Origin: Glossina fuscipes
Lineage: Eukaryota > Arthropoda > Insecta > Diptera > Glossinidae
Reading direction: 5' to 3'
DNA length: 64,000 nt
NCBI RefSeq assembly: GCF_014805625.2
Contig: NW_023998455.1
Span: 4,848,542 to 4,912,541 of the forward strand
Shown: one piece after another, positions 26,417 through 35,912 of the stretch
Position numbering within the stretch: position 1 is the first letter of the stretch
How the letters are laid out: each line of letters opens with the position of its first letter
Made by a program: the position numbers and the translations under genes
Notes under the pieces: model-generated
What the model saw: the letters and a program-made list of their open reading frames with translations, nothing else
Databases searched by the model: none
What the model was told of the DNA's origin: nothing

Positions 26417-28209
26417 GTTGTATGTGTGTAGTTTATGAATAATTAGAGAAATTTATTAATTTTTACCTGACTTAATGCTGACGGCATAGACTTCATCGTA
26501 TGAATATTTACCGGCATTGGCGGAATGCCAGTGATTCCACTTGTTCCGCTTAAAAGTTTATCAACCGATGAAGGTACAACACCACTACTGCCAGCTGTAC
26601 CATAAGTAGCGGCTGCATTTAATGTTTGTAAGGCATGACTACTTAATGACGATGAGATACCACTCATAGAATTCGGCACTAAGGCCGACATAGTAGATAG
26701 ACCTGTTGGGCCTGCCAAACCTCCAGCAGTACTTGACAGGCCTGAAACCGTACCCCCTCCACCGCCACCAGCACCAGTACCACTACCTATACCGCCATTT
26801 GGTAGGGTCGAAGTTAAAGCTGACGAGTAACCACTAAGAGTACAACTGACCCCAGCCATAGTACCGGATGTACCACTACTGGTACCACCTAGTACAGCTC
26901 GTTTATAACGATTTAGTTCCTCTTCAAGTTCTAATCAAGAAGACAAAATATGAAAATTACAAAACTTATATAAATTAAAATTAAAATTAAATTCAATTGA
27001 ATTCACCAGTTTTTGATATGGTTTTAAATTCACAATTTCCCGTCGTATACATGGAACTGGCTGGCATGCTAGAAAAACCTGATGCCGATGTCCGAGGAAT
27101 TTCTAACTCAGCCAACACTCGATTATCCTGCGTAAAGAGTAAGGTGAAAGGATGAAAAGAACAAAAAAAGAAAAAAAAAACATTTCTTCAGATATGATTT
27201 TAAAGATCAGCAGCAATCAATATTATATCGTGGGATGACAAAATTTCGTAAAAAATCGTTTATTACAATTACTATCTAAGAAAATCCATTCCGAGTTTAG
27301 AAAGAATATTTTATTTGACCCAGACAGGCTTGAGGTAGATCCACCTCTTGCTATAAACTTGTCTAAGCTTGTCCGTCTTGTAATCTTGTCTTCGCTATTC
27401 GGATCAAACCGGCTTTTCAATCACTTCCCATATAACGCCTGATCTTGAAAAGTTATTATATATGAATAACTTTATTAGCGAGGGAACAGCTGCAGGGTAT
27501 TTAATGGTGGCGCCCGGCCCACTATAATGTCTTTACTTGTTTTTTTCATGCTAAAGTTTTTATCTAGTTTCTTCTTCGGGTATTATAATCAACTTTTCTT
27601 TTTTTTTTTCAAATACTTATCTCAAGACGTACCTGTTCAATTTTAGCCATTATTATATCAATTTCTGAACCCTGATCCTGATGAGTAACTGACGGCGCCC
27701 ACGTAACCGTTGAACTGGTGCCTGTTGTGGCAGTAATACTAGATGCTGCTGCTGCCGCCGCTGCCGAGGAAGCAGCAGCCGCCGCAGCAGAACGGCCTGC
27801 TTTAGCTTTCATAGCAGCCGATAATTCGATATGCAATTCCTCGCAGCGTACATTTTCCAAGGCGGCCTATCATTATTAGCATTTCATTAAGGCGAACAAA
27901 AATTATTCGCGAATAATTTGCTCACCTTTTTTTCTAATTCACGAGCCCGTGATTGGAGATTTTCAATTGCTTCGCTATCTGCACGGCCAACGTTGCCACT
28001 TAAACTACGTATTTGTGCCAAAGTTTCCTATGAACGAAGCAACATGTATTATATGTTAAAATTTATATTAATATCTGTTTAAATAAATTCACCTGATGTG
28101 CTCGTTCAATTTCAGCTCGACGCGTTTCCGCATCTCGCAATTGTAAACTTAACGAGTCCAACATGCCGTTCGGTGCTGACGTCTGATGATGCATGGTTTC
28201 ATAGGGCAT
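4632..28209 (-). CDS. Rbp: RIM-binding protein (Rbp), 18 coding exons, 3' end unresolved
   Basis: This encodes the presynaptic active-zone scaffold that, in the known family, links RIM and voltage-gated calcium channels through its SH3 domains. Exons (high to low): 28209-28093, 28027-27926, 27866-27633, 27127-27007, 26930-26467, 18673-18106, 17991-17880, 17823-17678, 17610-17410, 17147-16957, 16896-16495, 16187-15926, 15865-15630, 13971-13879, 12719-12216, 9085-8789, 8693-8396, 4699-4632. Every junction has GT/AG and compatible phase, giving 1472 codons. Approximate domain order: coiled coil 1-190, low-complexity 200-535, SH3-I 560-620, FN3 x3 690-975, Gln/Pro/Gly linker 975-1210, SH3-II 1218-1280, SH3-III 1331-1395. 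The three-SH3/three-FN3 layout is diagnostic of RIM-BP. No terminal exon with a stop was found below 4632, and extra cassette exons in the long introns cannot be excluded. Confidence 0.93.
5960..6350 (+). repeat. Family-B dispersed repeat copy
   Basis: Opens with ACCCATTACCG, then TATATTCTTG, a CCGTCCGT-type stretch (GTATGTCCGTCTAAATTC) and GAAGCTATCGACATCAAATT, all shared with the copies at 34560 and 62050. No coding capacity. Confidence 0.6.
7055..7262 (+). repeat. Family-A repeat fragment
   Basis: Ends with TTAATGATGGAACATGGCCGACTATAGTG, the tail shared (degenerately) with the copies ending near 27545, 45065, 45925 and 47425. Confidence 0.5.
8396..8693 (-). CDS. Rbp: Rbp exon 17 (rest of SH3-III and RGG/Pro-rich tail)
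   Basis: 298 nt, phase 0 to 1. It completes SH3-III ([40 protein letters not shown]) and continues into a Gly/Arg/Pro-rich tail with RGG-like repeats ([20 protein letters not shown]) and a poly-Pro stretch. Confidence 0.92.
8789..9085 (-). CDS. Rbp: Rbp exon 16 (end of SH3-II, start of SH3-III)
   Basis: 297 nt, phase 0 to 0. It completes SH3-II ([20 protein letters not shown], then [10 protein letters not shown]), crosses a short linker ([19 protein letters not shown]), and opens SH3-III ([15 protein letters not shown]). The two SH3 domains are split at equivalent places, consistent with an ancient domain duplication. Confidence 0.93.
9086..12215 (-). other. Rbp intron 15
   Basis: 3.1 kb holding TA repeats (about 9214-9252), a 200-bp GTA/GCA repeat (9849-10048) and an AATC repeat (12037-12060). 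Between about 10340 and 11990 the DNA is more complex and probably old repeat material, but I identify no element. Confidence 0.65.
9849..10048. repeat. (GTA/GCA)n microsatellite, 200 bp
   Basis: Imperfect GTA, GCA and GTT trinucleotides give a long Val/Ala open frame on the plus strand that is repeat-derived, not a gene. Confidence 0.9.
12216..12719 (-). CDS. Rbp: Rbp exon 15 (poly-Gln linker and start of SH3-II)
   Basis: 504 nt, phase 0 to 0. A Pro/Gly/Gln/Met-rich region with a run of about 15 Gln (mixed CAG/CAA) is followed by [20 protein letters not shown] and [13 protein letters not shown], the first half of SH3-II. The ALYDY-type motif appears as AMFDYDP. Confidence 0.92.
12720..13878 (-). 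other. Rbp intron 14
   Basis: AT-rich intron with homopolymer runs and an AT-rich near-palindrome at 13625-13666. No other feature seen. Confidence 0.7.
13625..13666. repeat. AT-rich near-palindrome in Rbp intron 14
   Basis: GTATGCATATA at the left and TATATGCATAC at the right face each other across a TATA-rich centre, followed by more TA repeats. Capable of cruciform extrusion; likely a slippage product. Confidence 0.7.
13879..13971 (-). CDS. Rbp: Rbp exon 14 (31-codon cassette-like exon)
   Basis: 93 nt, phase 0 to 0, acceptor TGCAG and strong donor GTAAGT. It encodes [20 protein letters not shown] and a Gln/Thr-rich tail. Being in-frame and flanked by long introns, it is a natural candidate for alternative splicing. 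Confidence 0.75.
13972..15629 (-). other. Rbp intron 13
   Basis: 1.66 kb, AT-rich, with a GT-rich stretch at 15530-15565. No coding exon or recognisable element seen. Confidence 0.65.
15630..15865 (-). CDS. Rbp: Rbp exon 13 (Gln/Met/Pro/Gly-rich linker)
   Basis: 236 nt, phase 1 to 0. The product is low complexity, rich in Gln, Met, Gly, Pro and His, with an eight-residue poly-Gln run encoded by CAA repeats. It is predicted to be disordered. Confidence 0.85.
15926..16187 (-). CDS. Rbp: Rbp exon 12 (FN3-3)
   Basis: 262 nt, phase 0 to 1, donor GTGAGG. It encodes FN3-3: [35 protein letters not shown] and [18 protein letters not shown]. This is the last domain before the long flexible linker. 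Confidence 0.92.
16188..16494 (-). other. Rbp intron 11
   Basis: 307-bp intron between FN3 exons; no other feature seen. Confidence 0.8.
16495..16896 (-). CDS. Rbp: Rbp exon 11 (end of FN3-1 and FN3-2)
   Basis: 402 nt, phase 0 to 0. It finishes FN3-1 ([20 protein letters not shown]) and encodes FN3-2 ([19 protein letters not shown], then [19 protein letters not shown]). The [13 protein letters not shown] block is the classic FN3 F-strand motif. Confidence 0.92.
16957..17147 (-). CDS. Rbp: Rbp exon 10 (FN3-1)
   Basis: 191 nt, phase 1 to 0. It encodes the first fibronectin type III domain: [20 protein letters not shown], then [20 protein letters not shown]. The Trp and Tyr core positions of FN3 are present, and the Pro-Pro after the Trp is typical of RIM-BP. 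Confidence 0.9.
17410..17610 (-). CDS. Rbp: Rbp exon 9 (acidic linker)
   Basis: 201 nt, phase 1 to 1. It encodes [19 protein letters not shown] and an Asp/Glu-rich tail ([12 protein letters not shown]) linking SH3-I to the FN3 array. The length of 67 codons in phase 1-1 makes it skippable without a frameshift. Confidence 0.85.
17678..17823 (-). CDS. Rbp: Rbp exon 8 (rest of SH3-I)
   Basis: 146 nt, phase 2 to 1. It completes SH3-[21 protein letters not shown], then [20 protein letters not shown]. The GLVP-x-x-F signature is the usual end of an SH3 fold. This domain would correspond to the family's first ligand-binding SH3. Confidence 0.9.
17880..17991 (-). CDS. Rbp: Rbp exon 7 (start of SH3-I)
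   Basis: 112 nt, phase 1 to 2. It encodes the first strand and RT loop of SH3-I ([13 protein letters not shown]). The aromatic-x-Tyr-Asp signature of SH3 domains is present. Confidence 0.88.
18106..18673 (-). CDS. Rbp: Rbp exon 6 (Gly/Ser/Leu-rich linker)
   Basis: 568 nt, phase 0 to 1, acceptor TGATTAG and donor GTAAGT. It begins [17 protein letters not shown], continues through Gly/Leu/Thr-rich low complexity, and ends with a conserved-looking stretch ([17 protein letters not shown], then [15 protein letters not shown]) just before SH3-I. Confidence 0.87.
19079..19127. repeat. (AG)n microsatellite
   Basis: Long GA-dinucleotide tract with interruptions. GAGA tracts can bind GAGA-factor-like proteins in flies, but no promoter is evident here. 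Confidence 0.85.
21440..22690 (+). repeat. Two adjacent family-B repeat copies
   Basis: GCCCATCACCGTTATC (about 21446) and ATGCCGATTACCGTTATC (about 21891) mark two starts. Each is followed by degenerate modules (GACCATTTTCAAACT, GCATTCC, and GGACAGACGGACAGACGGAC at 22538-22559). The end of the second copy (AATGTACCTCTCGTCCTT) matches that of the copy near 35390. Confidence 0.62.
23147..23171. repeat. (AT)n microsatellite
   Basis: Pure AT dinucleotide run in Rbp intron 5. Confidence 0.9.
23311..23340 (-). CDS. Rbp: Candidate alternative first coding exon of Rbp
   Basis: Inside intron 5 the minus strand reads ATG then ten codons ([10 protein letters not shown]), followed directly by a GTAAGC donor in phase 0. 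This is exactly the phase needed to join exon 6 (RGTMPLYNL). No upstream AG gives a compatible internal exon, so an alternative promoter and start, producing a form without the coiled coil, is the better reading. This is inference from short sequence; a chance donor is possible. Confidence 0.35.
24330..25140 (+). repeat. Family-A repeat, long-form internal part
   Basis: Contains GGACCCCACTCCATAAAAGATTT and ACGAAAATTGGTCCATAC, with GGGCATTCTCCAATAGGCGA further on. All three have counterparts in the copy at 44080-45065. Confidence 0.58.
26386..26416. repeat. (AT)n microsatellite
   Basis: Pure AT run about 50 bp beyond the donor of Rbp exon 5, close enough to affect splicing if it varies in length. 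Confidence 0.9.
26467..26930 (-). CDS. Rbp: Rbp exon 5 (Gly/Ser/Thr-rich linker)
   Basis: 464 nt. Phase 1 completes the Glu of [16 protein letters not shown] and the exon ends in phase 0 at SALSQ. It is mostly a Gly/Ser/Thr/Ala-rich disordered segment including a run of Gly. It is followed by the longest intron of the gene (7.8 kb). Confidence 0.83.
27007..27127 (-). CDS. Rbp: Rbp exon 4
   Basis: 121 nt, starting in phase 0 with [18 protein letters not shown] and ending in phase 1 at a GTGAAT donor. It joins the coiled coil to the low-complexity region. Confidence 0.82.
27128..27632 (-). other. Rbp intron 3
   Basis: 505 bp, largely occupied by a family-A repeat (27310-27545). An open frame at 27223-27420 belongs to that repeat, not to Rbp. 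Confidence 0.7.
27310..27545 (+). repeat. Family-A repeat fragment
   Basis: TTCGGATCAAACCGGCTTTT and ATCACTTCCCATATAACGCC align with TTCGAATCAATCCACTTTTT and ACCACTTCCCGCATAACGCT of the 44-kb copy. The end CGGCCCACTATAATGTCTTT matches the family tail. Confidence 0.62.
27633..27866 (-). CDS. Rbp: Rbp exon 3 (coiled coil with Ala/Ser tract)
   Basis: 78 codons, phase 0 to 0, donor GTACGT. A helical stretch ([20 protein letters not shown]) is broken by a poly-Ala/Ser tract and resumes as [11 protein letters not shown]. The Ala run is encoded by GCN repeats, a likely length polymorphism. Confidence 0.85.
27926..28027 (-). CDS. Rbp: Rbp exon 2 (coiled coil)
   Basis: 34 codons, phase 0 to 0, acceptor TTCATAG and donor GTGAGC. 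It continues the charged helix (ETLAQIRSL...[10 protein letters not shown]). An N-terminal coiled coil is usual for RIM-BPs. Confidence 0.85.
28093..28209 (-). CDS. Rbp: Rbp coding exon 1 (start codon, coiled coil)
   Basis: 39 codons beginning [16 protein letters not shown] and running into a heptad-like helix ([20 protein letters not shown]). The ATG at 28209 sits in a good fly context (ACAAC before ATG). An in-frame TAA lies 11 codons upstream, so this is the true start if the leader is contiguous. It ends in phase 0 at a GTGAAT donor. Confidence 0.88.
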
Positions 28210-28540
28210 GTTGTTCGTTTTGTTTTTGCTGCTTACCGCTTACTGTTTACTGCCTTCTTTGTTTTTTCTTTAATTTTTTTTTCTTTTTGTGTTTCTCAAG
28301 GATTCTAGAAAATGAAAATAATTTAATTTGAATTTAAATTTGCTAAAATTTAAATATAATTTAATTTTAAAAAAAAATTTTATTAAAAAAAAAAAAAAAA
28401 AAAAAACTAAATTCAATTTATAAATATTTACAAGGTAAAGTTTTACATTTTATGTATATCTGTATAATGGTATGTGCTACGTGTTTAATTTTGGAGCGAT
28501 ATCAAGGCATGTCTTAGTTGTACACATACATCCTTATACC

Positions 28541-28618
28541 TATATATATATATATATATACGCATATATATATACGCATATACATATATATATACGCATA
28601 TATATATATATATATATA
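28541..28618. repeat. (TA/CGCATA) repeat
   Basis: TA runs separated by regularly recurring CGCATA, about 330 bp upstream of the Rbp start codon. Confidence 0.85.
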
Positions 28619-28814
28619 AATACATAAATACATGTACATAAATACAGCAGTAGCATTGGACTGACCTAAAAAGTCAGTTTAAAAGGAAAAAAAAAAATAA
28701 AAAATAAATAAAAACCAGAAAAAAAAGGAAAATTAAACAAAACTTTTCTGCCATAAAATCATTTTTCACCAAAGAGAGCAGAAATTTATTTCATTTATAT
28801 TTTTAGTATTTTCC

Positions 28815-28875
28815 TTTTTATGCCCATTACCGCTTCCATGAGCTTTCCATAAAACCATACAGACTTCGATATATA
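28815..28875 (+). repeat. Family-B repeat fragment
   Basis: Contains TATGCCCATTACCGCTTCCA followed by a TTCGATATAT segment, the head module of family B, and is truncated soon after. Confidence 0.45.
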
Positions 28876-29878
28876 TGAATACATCTCGAACAAAAGGAAT
28901 CATTTTAAAGCAATTAAACTTTGTTCAAGCACCATTTTCATATTCTGGTAAAAAAAATAACCGAATCGAGTTAAACTTAACCAACCGAACAAACGAGTCT
29001 TCAGTTAGAAACCGTTACAAACTAAACCCAAAGTCATATCTCTTCGTTCTTTCAATGATTTTCAATACAAAATGTGTATTACATACCTATGCTTACTTAA
29101 ACTATCTACATAATGCCATAGTTATTAAACACTTCATATCCAGCAATCTCGAAATGAAAATGTAGTTAGTTATCCCGTTTGATAGCATTAGGAACTCCAC
29201 AATATCCCTTTAAAATATGTTTGTCTGGAAAATAAACCTAACAATAATACCTTGAAAAATTAGAAAAAATCGAGAAAAAATAAATTCAGTACATAGCACA
29301 GTAGGCTATAGTGTAGCATCATATATTATAATCTATCATGCTATAGGATTGCATGGCATGGTATTAAATATAAATTTCCAAGTCTCTGCAATTCGAAATT
29401 ATACTAGCAATTACACTGACAAATCGAAGGAAAATCGAAGCATATTCTTTACTTTTTGCACGGCATTCTTCAGAATATAGCCTGACGAGTTCTGAATGCT
29501 ATTTGAGGATAGAGGATGGAAGATTATATAGCAAGTATCAACTAGCCATAACAGCCCGATCCGAGATGATGTGATTCTGGTTGCGGCGTAGTTTACCCGC
29601 ATTTGATAGTTCCCTGCGGCTAAGCCACAAAAAAATGAACGCCTTCTGGATTAATACGAATTAAGGTAACATAGAACAGTATAACACCTTACAATATATA
29701 ATAGCATGCTACAGTAGAACGTGGTATTTTCTCGCCTTAAGTATACAACTATAAAGTATATAAGTATAAGGTATAGTACATTATGTAGTACTGTAGTACT
29801 CTATAGTAGTAAATCATAGTATATTATGGCATCTAGTATATACATCATATGTAAAATGCGTAGATAAAATATAGCATA

Positions 29879-29994
29879 CATGTATTGTGCCGCTTTGAGA
29901 ATAAGCGTATATTCGTTCTCATTTGTTTTGCATGTATTGTGCCGATTTATAAAATAAGTGTATATTCGTTCTCATTTGTTTTGCATGTATTGTG
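29879..29994. repeat. 52/53-bp tandem repeat, 2.2 copies
   Basis: Units at 29879-29930 and 29931-29983, each beginning CATGTATTGTGCCG and ending CGTTCTCATTTGTTTTG, plus a partial third. The units differ at only a few positions, so the duplication is recent relative to its surroundings. Confidence 0.85.
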
Positions 29995-30920
29995 GTATAA
30001 ATTAAAACGATATAACATTATGCACTAAAAAACAGCATAGTACGGTATTGTGCAGTATGCAGTAGTATAAATTGACAACAGATATCTGCCCATCAAGAAC
30101 GCTTCCATAGATTATACAGTGTCCATGGACGACTTTTATCAAGCAAAACGAGGACACGTGTATTCAAAAGGGAAAGAATGAGGAAATGGGAAAATTGATC
30201 CTTTAACGATAGATGCAAAAAATACAATTGATTTCAAATGTTTCGCTTGGCTTGAAATGTTTCCAAATAGTAGATCATTCACATTTTACATTATCACTAC
30301 AAACAAAATTGGCAATGTATTAAACAAAATTCAATATGGCTACTAAATGTGATTGTAAAATTTCAATAATGGAGATCAATATTAATTTTATATAAAAATT
30401 TTTATAAGCGTTGAGCACTATCCGAAGTCGTCTTTAGCCATTCATCAAAGATGTCAAGTGCTTTCTTCTTACTAAACAGGTCAAAATTTGTTATATTTTG
30501 TGAATGGAAATCTTTTCTCTTTTTTTCTTTTTTTTTTTTTGGTTATATGCACATTTACGTAGATGCATAAGCGTATTTAGTGACAATAGTTTGTTTAGTT
30601 CCCCCCATATTTCGGTTCAGTTTTCTGCTTCGTTGGCCTGAGTACATATAGTTTTTTTTTTCTTAGATACAGCGACTGCAATTTATATGTACGCAAATAC
30701 ATGAGCGCAACTTGTATGTATGTATTGTTTGTCATAACTTAACTTCTTTACCTTGAATATTATCATCTAAAGTTGAAACTTTCATCAATTGCAAGGGTGT
30801 GAAGATAAATGCGAGTTTAACTAGCAAAGGCAGCTACCACTGCCCTTAACAAAGCTGCGTAAACACCTTAACAAGGCACCTTTATGTATCCTGTACGGAC
30901 TATTTTCATCGACACCTCTT

Positions 30921-31172
30921 GGATCTATATAAGGAATACCTCTCAAACAAGCTAAACAAATTCAAATCCCCTAGACTAAGCATAGGCGGTGCGGTGCGTA
31001 GGCGGCAAATAAATTCATATTCTGCTTACAGGAACTAGTTTTAACAATTTATTGAAATTCGGTACGTTAGCAAAAATCGGTTATGGAAAAACACGGTCTA
31101 TGCATAGTCTACGCACCGCCTATGTAGAATTTGAATTCGTTTACCTTGTTTGAAAGGTTTTCCATATAAATT
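30921..31172. mobile_element. Foldback / MITE-like inverted repeat
   Basis: Imperfect inverted arms of about 75 bp (30921-30996 and 31095-31172) flank a spacer of about 100 bp. Shared blocks include TCAAACAAG-TAAAC-AATTCAAAT (as reverse complement in the right arm) and an exact CATAGGCGGTGCG. There is no coding capacity. Could be a small foldback transposon or an inverted duplication; no clear target duplication seen. Confidence 0.65.
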
Positions 31173-32106
31173 CATGTGGTGTCCATATAAATATTTTACG
31201 TTTTTTAATATGGACGCAGTAGGCTTCCTAATCCAACTATATCTTATGTCTGAATATATAACAGAGCCGTGTTCGGATGTTCACAGATCTCCATTAAGGG
31301 GAATGCTAGGTGCTTTGCTAATTAAATTCGACCTTATCTTCCCACCTTTCCAGTTGATGAAAAGTTTATTTTTGGATGATAATATTCAAGGTAAAGGAGT
31401 TAAGATGACAAACAATACATACAAGTACAAGTACAAGTAAATACGCAAACTTGCACTTATGTATATGGGTACATACAAACTGTACTCGTTTCATCTGAAA
31501 AAGAAAAATGTTACCGAAATATGGAGGAACAAACTATTATCACTAAATGCACATATCTATCTACCCATACTATATGTACAGTTTAAATAAAAAGAAAAGA
31601 AAAAATATTGAATGGACTGCTGTCCCAGCCGTTAACTGTGTTACTTAAAAGTTTTTTCGCCTATTGACGCCAATAAATAGACCACATTTATCATGATCTA
31701 TCAATCAAAGAAAAGAAAGGCTTATCTTTTTCACCATAGAGTGTACTTTAGTGATAGAGCTTGTGTCCCATTTTTGATAGCTTTCCCTACAAATCTATTA
31801 AAAGAGGGAGTTAGTCATTACTGACCACTAATTTTAGACATAAAGTTTGTATTAGTTATGCTCTAATAGGATTCTTACGATATGGCACACTGATGCTTAC
31901 TCTGCATGGAAAAGTAAATTAAGTGGCATTCGCGAACAGTCAACTTTTCTTCTGTTTTTATTACCTTCGCGGACCTTCAACTTCCACGAACATTCTCAAC
32001 ATTACTTGGTATGTTATCGAGTTAGATCTGTCCGTCTGTCATCTAGCTAAAGTGCCTATCTGTTGCATCTCATCCTTGCATTCGTACGTTGCATTTATCC
32101 CTAGCC

Positions 32107-32145
32107 CTCACCTATGTTTTCAGCCGTCCGTCTGTCTGTCTGTTA
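32107..32145. repeat. Degenerate (GTCT)n tract
   Basis: CCGTCCGTCTGTCTGTCTGT and scattered CCGTCT pieces from 32020 to 32240, the same simple-sequence core found inside families A and B. Confidence 0.7.
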
Positions 32146-32847
32146 ATTTCTTAATCCATCTGACTAAACAACTGCATGTTCATTTGCATGTCCGCGAATC
32201 TGTTCATATGTTTATTTATCCGTCTATTAATCTGTTCGTTCTTTCCCCCTTCTGAATGCCTTATGTTAATTTAATTGAAACTGAAAATGTCGGAATAAAA
32301 AAATAAAACTTCTCATATACATTATCAATTTAATTTCACAAAGTAAATACAATATTAAGAAAAAATTCTTCTTAAAAATTTTTGTAAAAAAATGAAAAAC
32401 TCTAGTACCAGCGGCAGAGAACCAGAAGAAAACTTTTACTGTTCCTACTTCGGCGGTTAGGGATTAGTGAAAAAGTGCTGAATATTTTAAACTCATCCCT
32501 CAAGATATCCTGAGTTTTCTTGCTTCTCATTCCAGCAGATATCAATTTTGACGTTCTATGCGTTCAGTGCCACGATAACTCAATTCTTTCGTTCGAAACG
32601 GCTATATATCCGGAAAGTTGTTTCTGTCGAAGGCGTGAACACGTACACACTAATAGACAATCTGCACTTGCAGCTAACGATGTTCTTTTGTGTGTTGAAG
32701 AAGGAAAAAAATAAATCGTAAATTCTTGATATCTAATCTAAGACGTTCTCGGCTGTAATATCACAACGTGGCCATAATTAATGGCTTGGTTGGGCATATA
32801 TATTTTTAGAATTTTCCTTCTGTAAATAAATGCATGACAATATATAA

Positions 32848-32879
<32 letters not shown>

Positions 32880-34559
32880 GCGATTTTCATATTCTCCTTT
32901 TTGTCTAGACTTTCAGTCTCCCAGTTTCAATTGAATTTCTTATATACACTTCCTGCAGCATATGAGTAATGAAAATATGTTTCCTTTTTCTTTTTTTTTT
33001 TTTTTTTTTGTTCTCTTTTTTTATTTCTAGAACAGAAACATTGCGGCTGTTTATTAACTACAGGCCGCACTAGAAAGTTTTCTTTCTTTCGGCGACTTAT
33101 CGCATTTATCATTTATATGCACAGAGTATATACATGATACCATGTACCATACACATGAACTACGTAAAGAATATCATTTTAGATTTTTGTGCTAATTTTA
33201 TAAGAAAAGTTCAATAGCCTTTATTGCCAAGCTCTGGATTTTCGTATTATTATTTAAGCTTTGCCAAAAGGAACGCATTTGAAATGAACTAAATAGACGA
33301 TATATAGAAAAAGAAAAAAGAAATAAATAAATAAATAAATAAAATGCCAAAAATGTCGCTCATTATTTGATTCCACTTTTCATTAAAAGGCAACTGAATT
33401 ACTAATGTCTATACATAAATGCTTTTATTCTTATGTCTTCTTATTTCCGTCGAATTTTTACCAAATGCCTAAAAATAACTCGACAAAAATAATGTTATTA
33501 AACGAAGTTGTGTTTGTATGTACGGGACATACAATTAAAATCCTTTGAATGATAATTTGAATACGAAATGACTCACATAACAATTGAAATTTCTGACTAA
33601 TATTCATGACGTCTGTACTATGATAACAATCATTGTAATAAGGATAGTAATAATAGTAATGATAGTCAACTCCGGTTACGAATAGCGATACTTAACTAAG
33701 CTATGCAGGTAGATAATAGCTAATGATAAGGAAACGATAAAACGATATCGCTGTGTCTATAACTATTATACGGCGATTATTTTTAAGGGTCCAAAGTCGA
33801 AAGCTTTGCTATTAAGGCCGGTTTACGAAAACAAAGAACGCAAAGAAGGTAACTATGTGACAATCACATGAAATTAGAGAATATGAAAATTCAGTTTCTC
33901 TCCTCTTTTTTTTTAAGTCTCTTTTAGAATAACGATGATGGGTAAACAAGATTTGTTCTCGGCCGAATATAATTTTCTTAGCTTTTTTTTATTCCATTAA
34001 ATTTTTTAATGAATTTTACCACTACGCGGCGCTTCCAAGACCGTAAATATGCCCTTCATTGCTTTAGCTCTTTCCCTTTCCTAGAAGATATCATTGTAGC
34101 ATTATACCGGTTATATTTTGCGAAATGATTTCAGAAGCACTGAGCCTTTTCTTAACGTTCTCTCCTCAAATATATTTAACCATAGTTCAATACAGTTACG
34201 CACTAATTACTAAGTACTAACGCAACTTCCATTTCGAAGTGTTTTTAAATGAATGTAAACCTCTTTTAAAGGCATCGATTACTTATCAAAAAGGTAGAAA
34301 TCAATAGGTTAGACATGACGCTGTTCTTTTCCGATAAGGACTTACTTACGGCAGGTAATTGTTGCGGGGAACTTAAGAAAGATCACAAATTTTTGTGGAA
34401 AGAATTTCTTAGATATGAATTTCAAAGCACCTATTAAGCAACCAACAAAAAAAATTAAATTAAATATAAGATGTGCAGAAACCCTTACCACGTCTTCTTT
34501 GCTTATTCGTATGTATCCGAATAGCATAGAAACGTTAACAAGCGGGAACATTGATATAT

Positions 34560-35440
34560 GATAGTGACCGAACCTTTTATGCCCACCGTCGATACCCTGT
34601 AAAAGATTGGAACAACAACAAAATTTCCGTAGTCCATAGCATTAGGTTTCTGTTTTTTAGAGTAATAATAATAAATAAAAATATTTTTTTGCTTGGGGTA
34701 AAAGCGGGGATTTGTACTGTATATTGTAGTTTGCGAGTAAGGTGTGCAAACCATGGACAACCAAGTGTTTATAATTTTTGTTGTGTAGGTGTGCGTCCTT
34801 TGACCAGTTTAGATCATTTTCAACTTATTTCGCAAATTCTTAACCGATATCTTCATTTTTGTGAACGGGAGAACCTTTACTACGTACACACGCAACGCAG
34901 TTGGGCAGATGGACGCGCTTAAATGCATTGTGAGTTTGACACTGCTATGGGTTGTGAATGTTTACACTTTATGGGATTTTCATTGATTTTCCTTCTAAGT
35001 GTTATCAACATTTGAGAAAAAGAATGAAATTATGATACCGTATAAAATTGGATAGGCATGGATGATTTTTTCCATTTTTATACTACGGTTACTACAGCAA
35101 AGCTTATTAACTATGCTTTCAAATTTTTTATAACTTTGTCTTAAAGGTTTTCATTCCTTTTGGAAATCGTAGATGTTCTCAGTTTACGTTACATTATAGG
35201 CCTGTCTTTCTACCGATTCAGCCCATTTTCAATACCGACGCGAGTGCAAAAATTTCCAACGTTTCTGCCAAAATTAAAGACGACAGCTTCATTTTTGCGA
35301 CTAGAACACAGGCGAACATACTTAAATCGATTTCGAATTTTATGCTGATCAAGAATATATATGTTGCAAAAGCTTTGACAACATAATTGTGCCTCTCATC
35401 CTTTAACGACAAATATCAAAGGGGCTGTTAATATCTTATT
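34560..35440 (+). repeat. Family-B dispersed repeat copy
   Basis: Shares TGACCAGTTTAGATCATTTTC, CGCAAATTCTTAACCGATAT and the tail TTGTGCCTCTCATCCTTTAA with the copies at 21440-22690. Degenerate, non-coding. Confidence 0.62.
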
Positions 35441-35815
35441 TTGTATATATCTAAATTATTTTTAATCCCTTACGTGCAACATATGCAGATAAGGGCGGTG
35501 GGAAGCGATAAAATACCGCTTGCACCGCTTTATATGTGATATGTCCTTTATTGAGATTGAAAATTTGTGATTAAAAGTTCAATCGACAGCTTAATTAATT
35601 AATCAAATACTTGAATCAAATTGATGACAAGACAAGATAGTTGAACATTTAAAAAACAAACATTTTGAATGGTAAAACAATAAAAATCTATATTAAAAAG
35701 TTTTATAAAACAATAAACACTTTTGGTAGACACTAATGTACGCATATAAAAAAAGGAGACGCATCTTCTGTAGCGCATAGAGCTACAAGCATATACTTCA
35801 ATACGATTTCCATTA

Positions 35816-35831
35816 ACAATTATTATCGTTG

Positions 35832-35863
<32 letters not shown>

Positions 35864-35912
35864 GTTGTTGTTGATAACGTTGTTGTTATTGTTGTTGTTA
35901 TTGTTGTTGTTC
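35816..35912. repeat. (TTA/TTG)n trinucleotide repeat
   Basis: About 95 bp of TTATTATTA and GTTGTTGTT repeats. They create Thr/Ile-rich open frames on the minus strand that are not genes. Confidence 0.9.

Larger units (their letters stand above)
18674..26466 (-). other. Rbp intron 5 (7.8 kb)
   Basis: The longest Rbp intron. It holds an AG repeat (about 19079-19127), two family-B repeats (21440-22690), a family-A repeat (24330-25140), AT repeats (23147-23171, 26386-26416) and the candidate alternative first exon (23311-23340). The rest, notably 19200-21400, shows no recognisable feature. Confidence 0.65.

Noticed and set aside
27223..27420. Minus-strand open frame with a coding look ([14 protein letters not shown]) between Rbp exons 3 and 4
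   Set aside because: Its DNA aligns with the family-A repeat at 44 kb (TTCGAATCA...ACTTCCCGCATAACG), it has no good acceptor, and exons 3 and 4 already join in phase.
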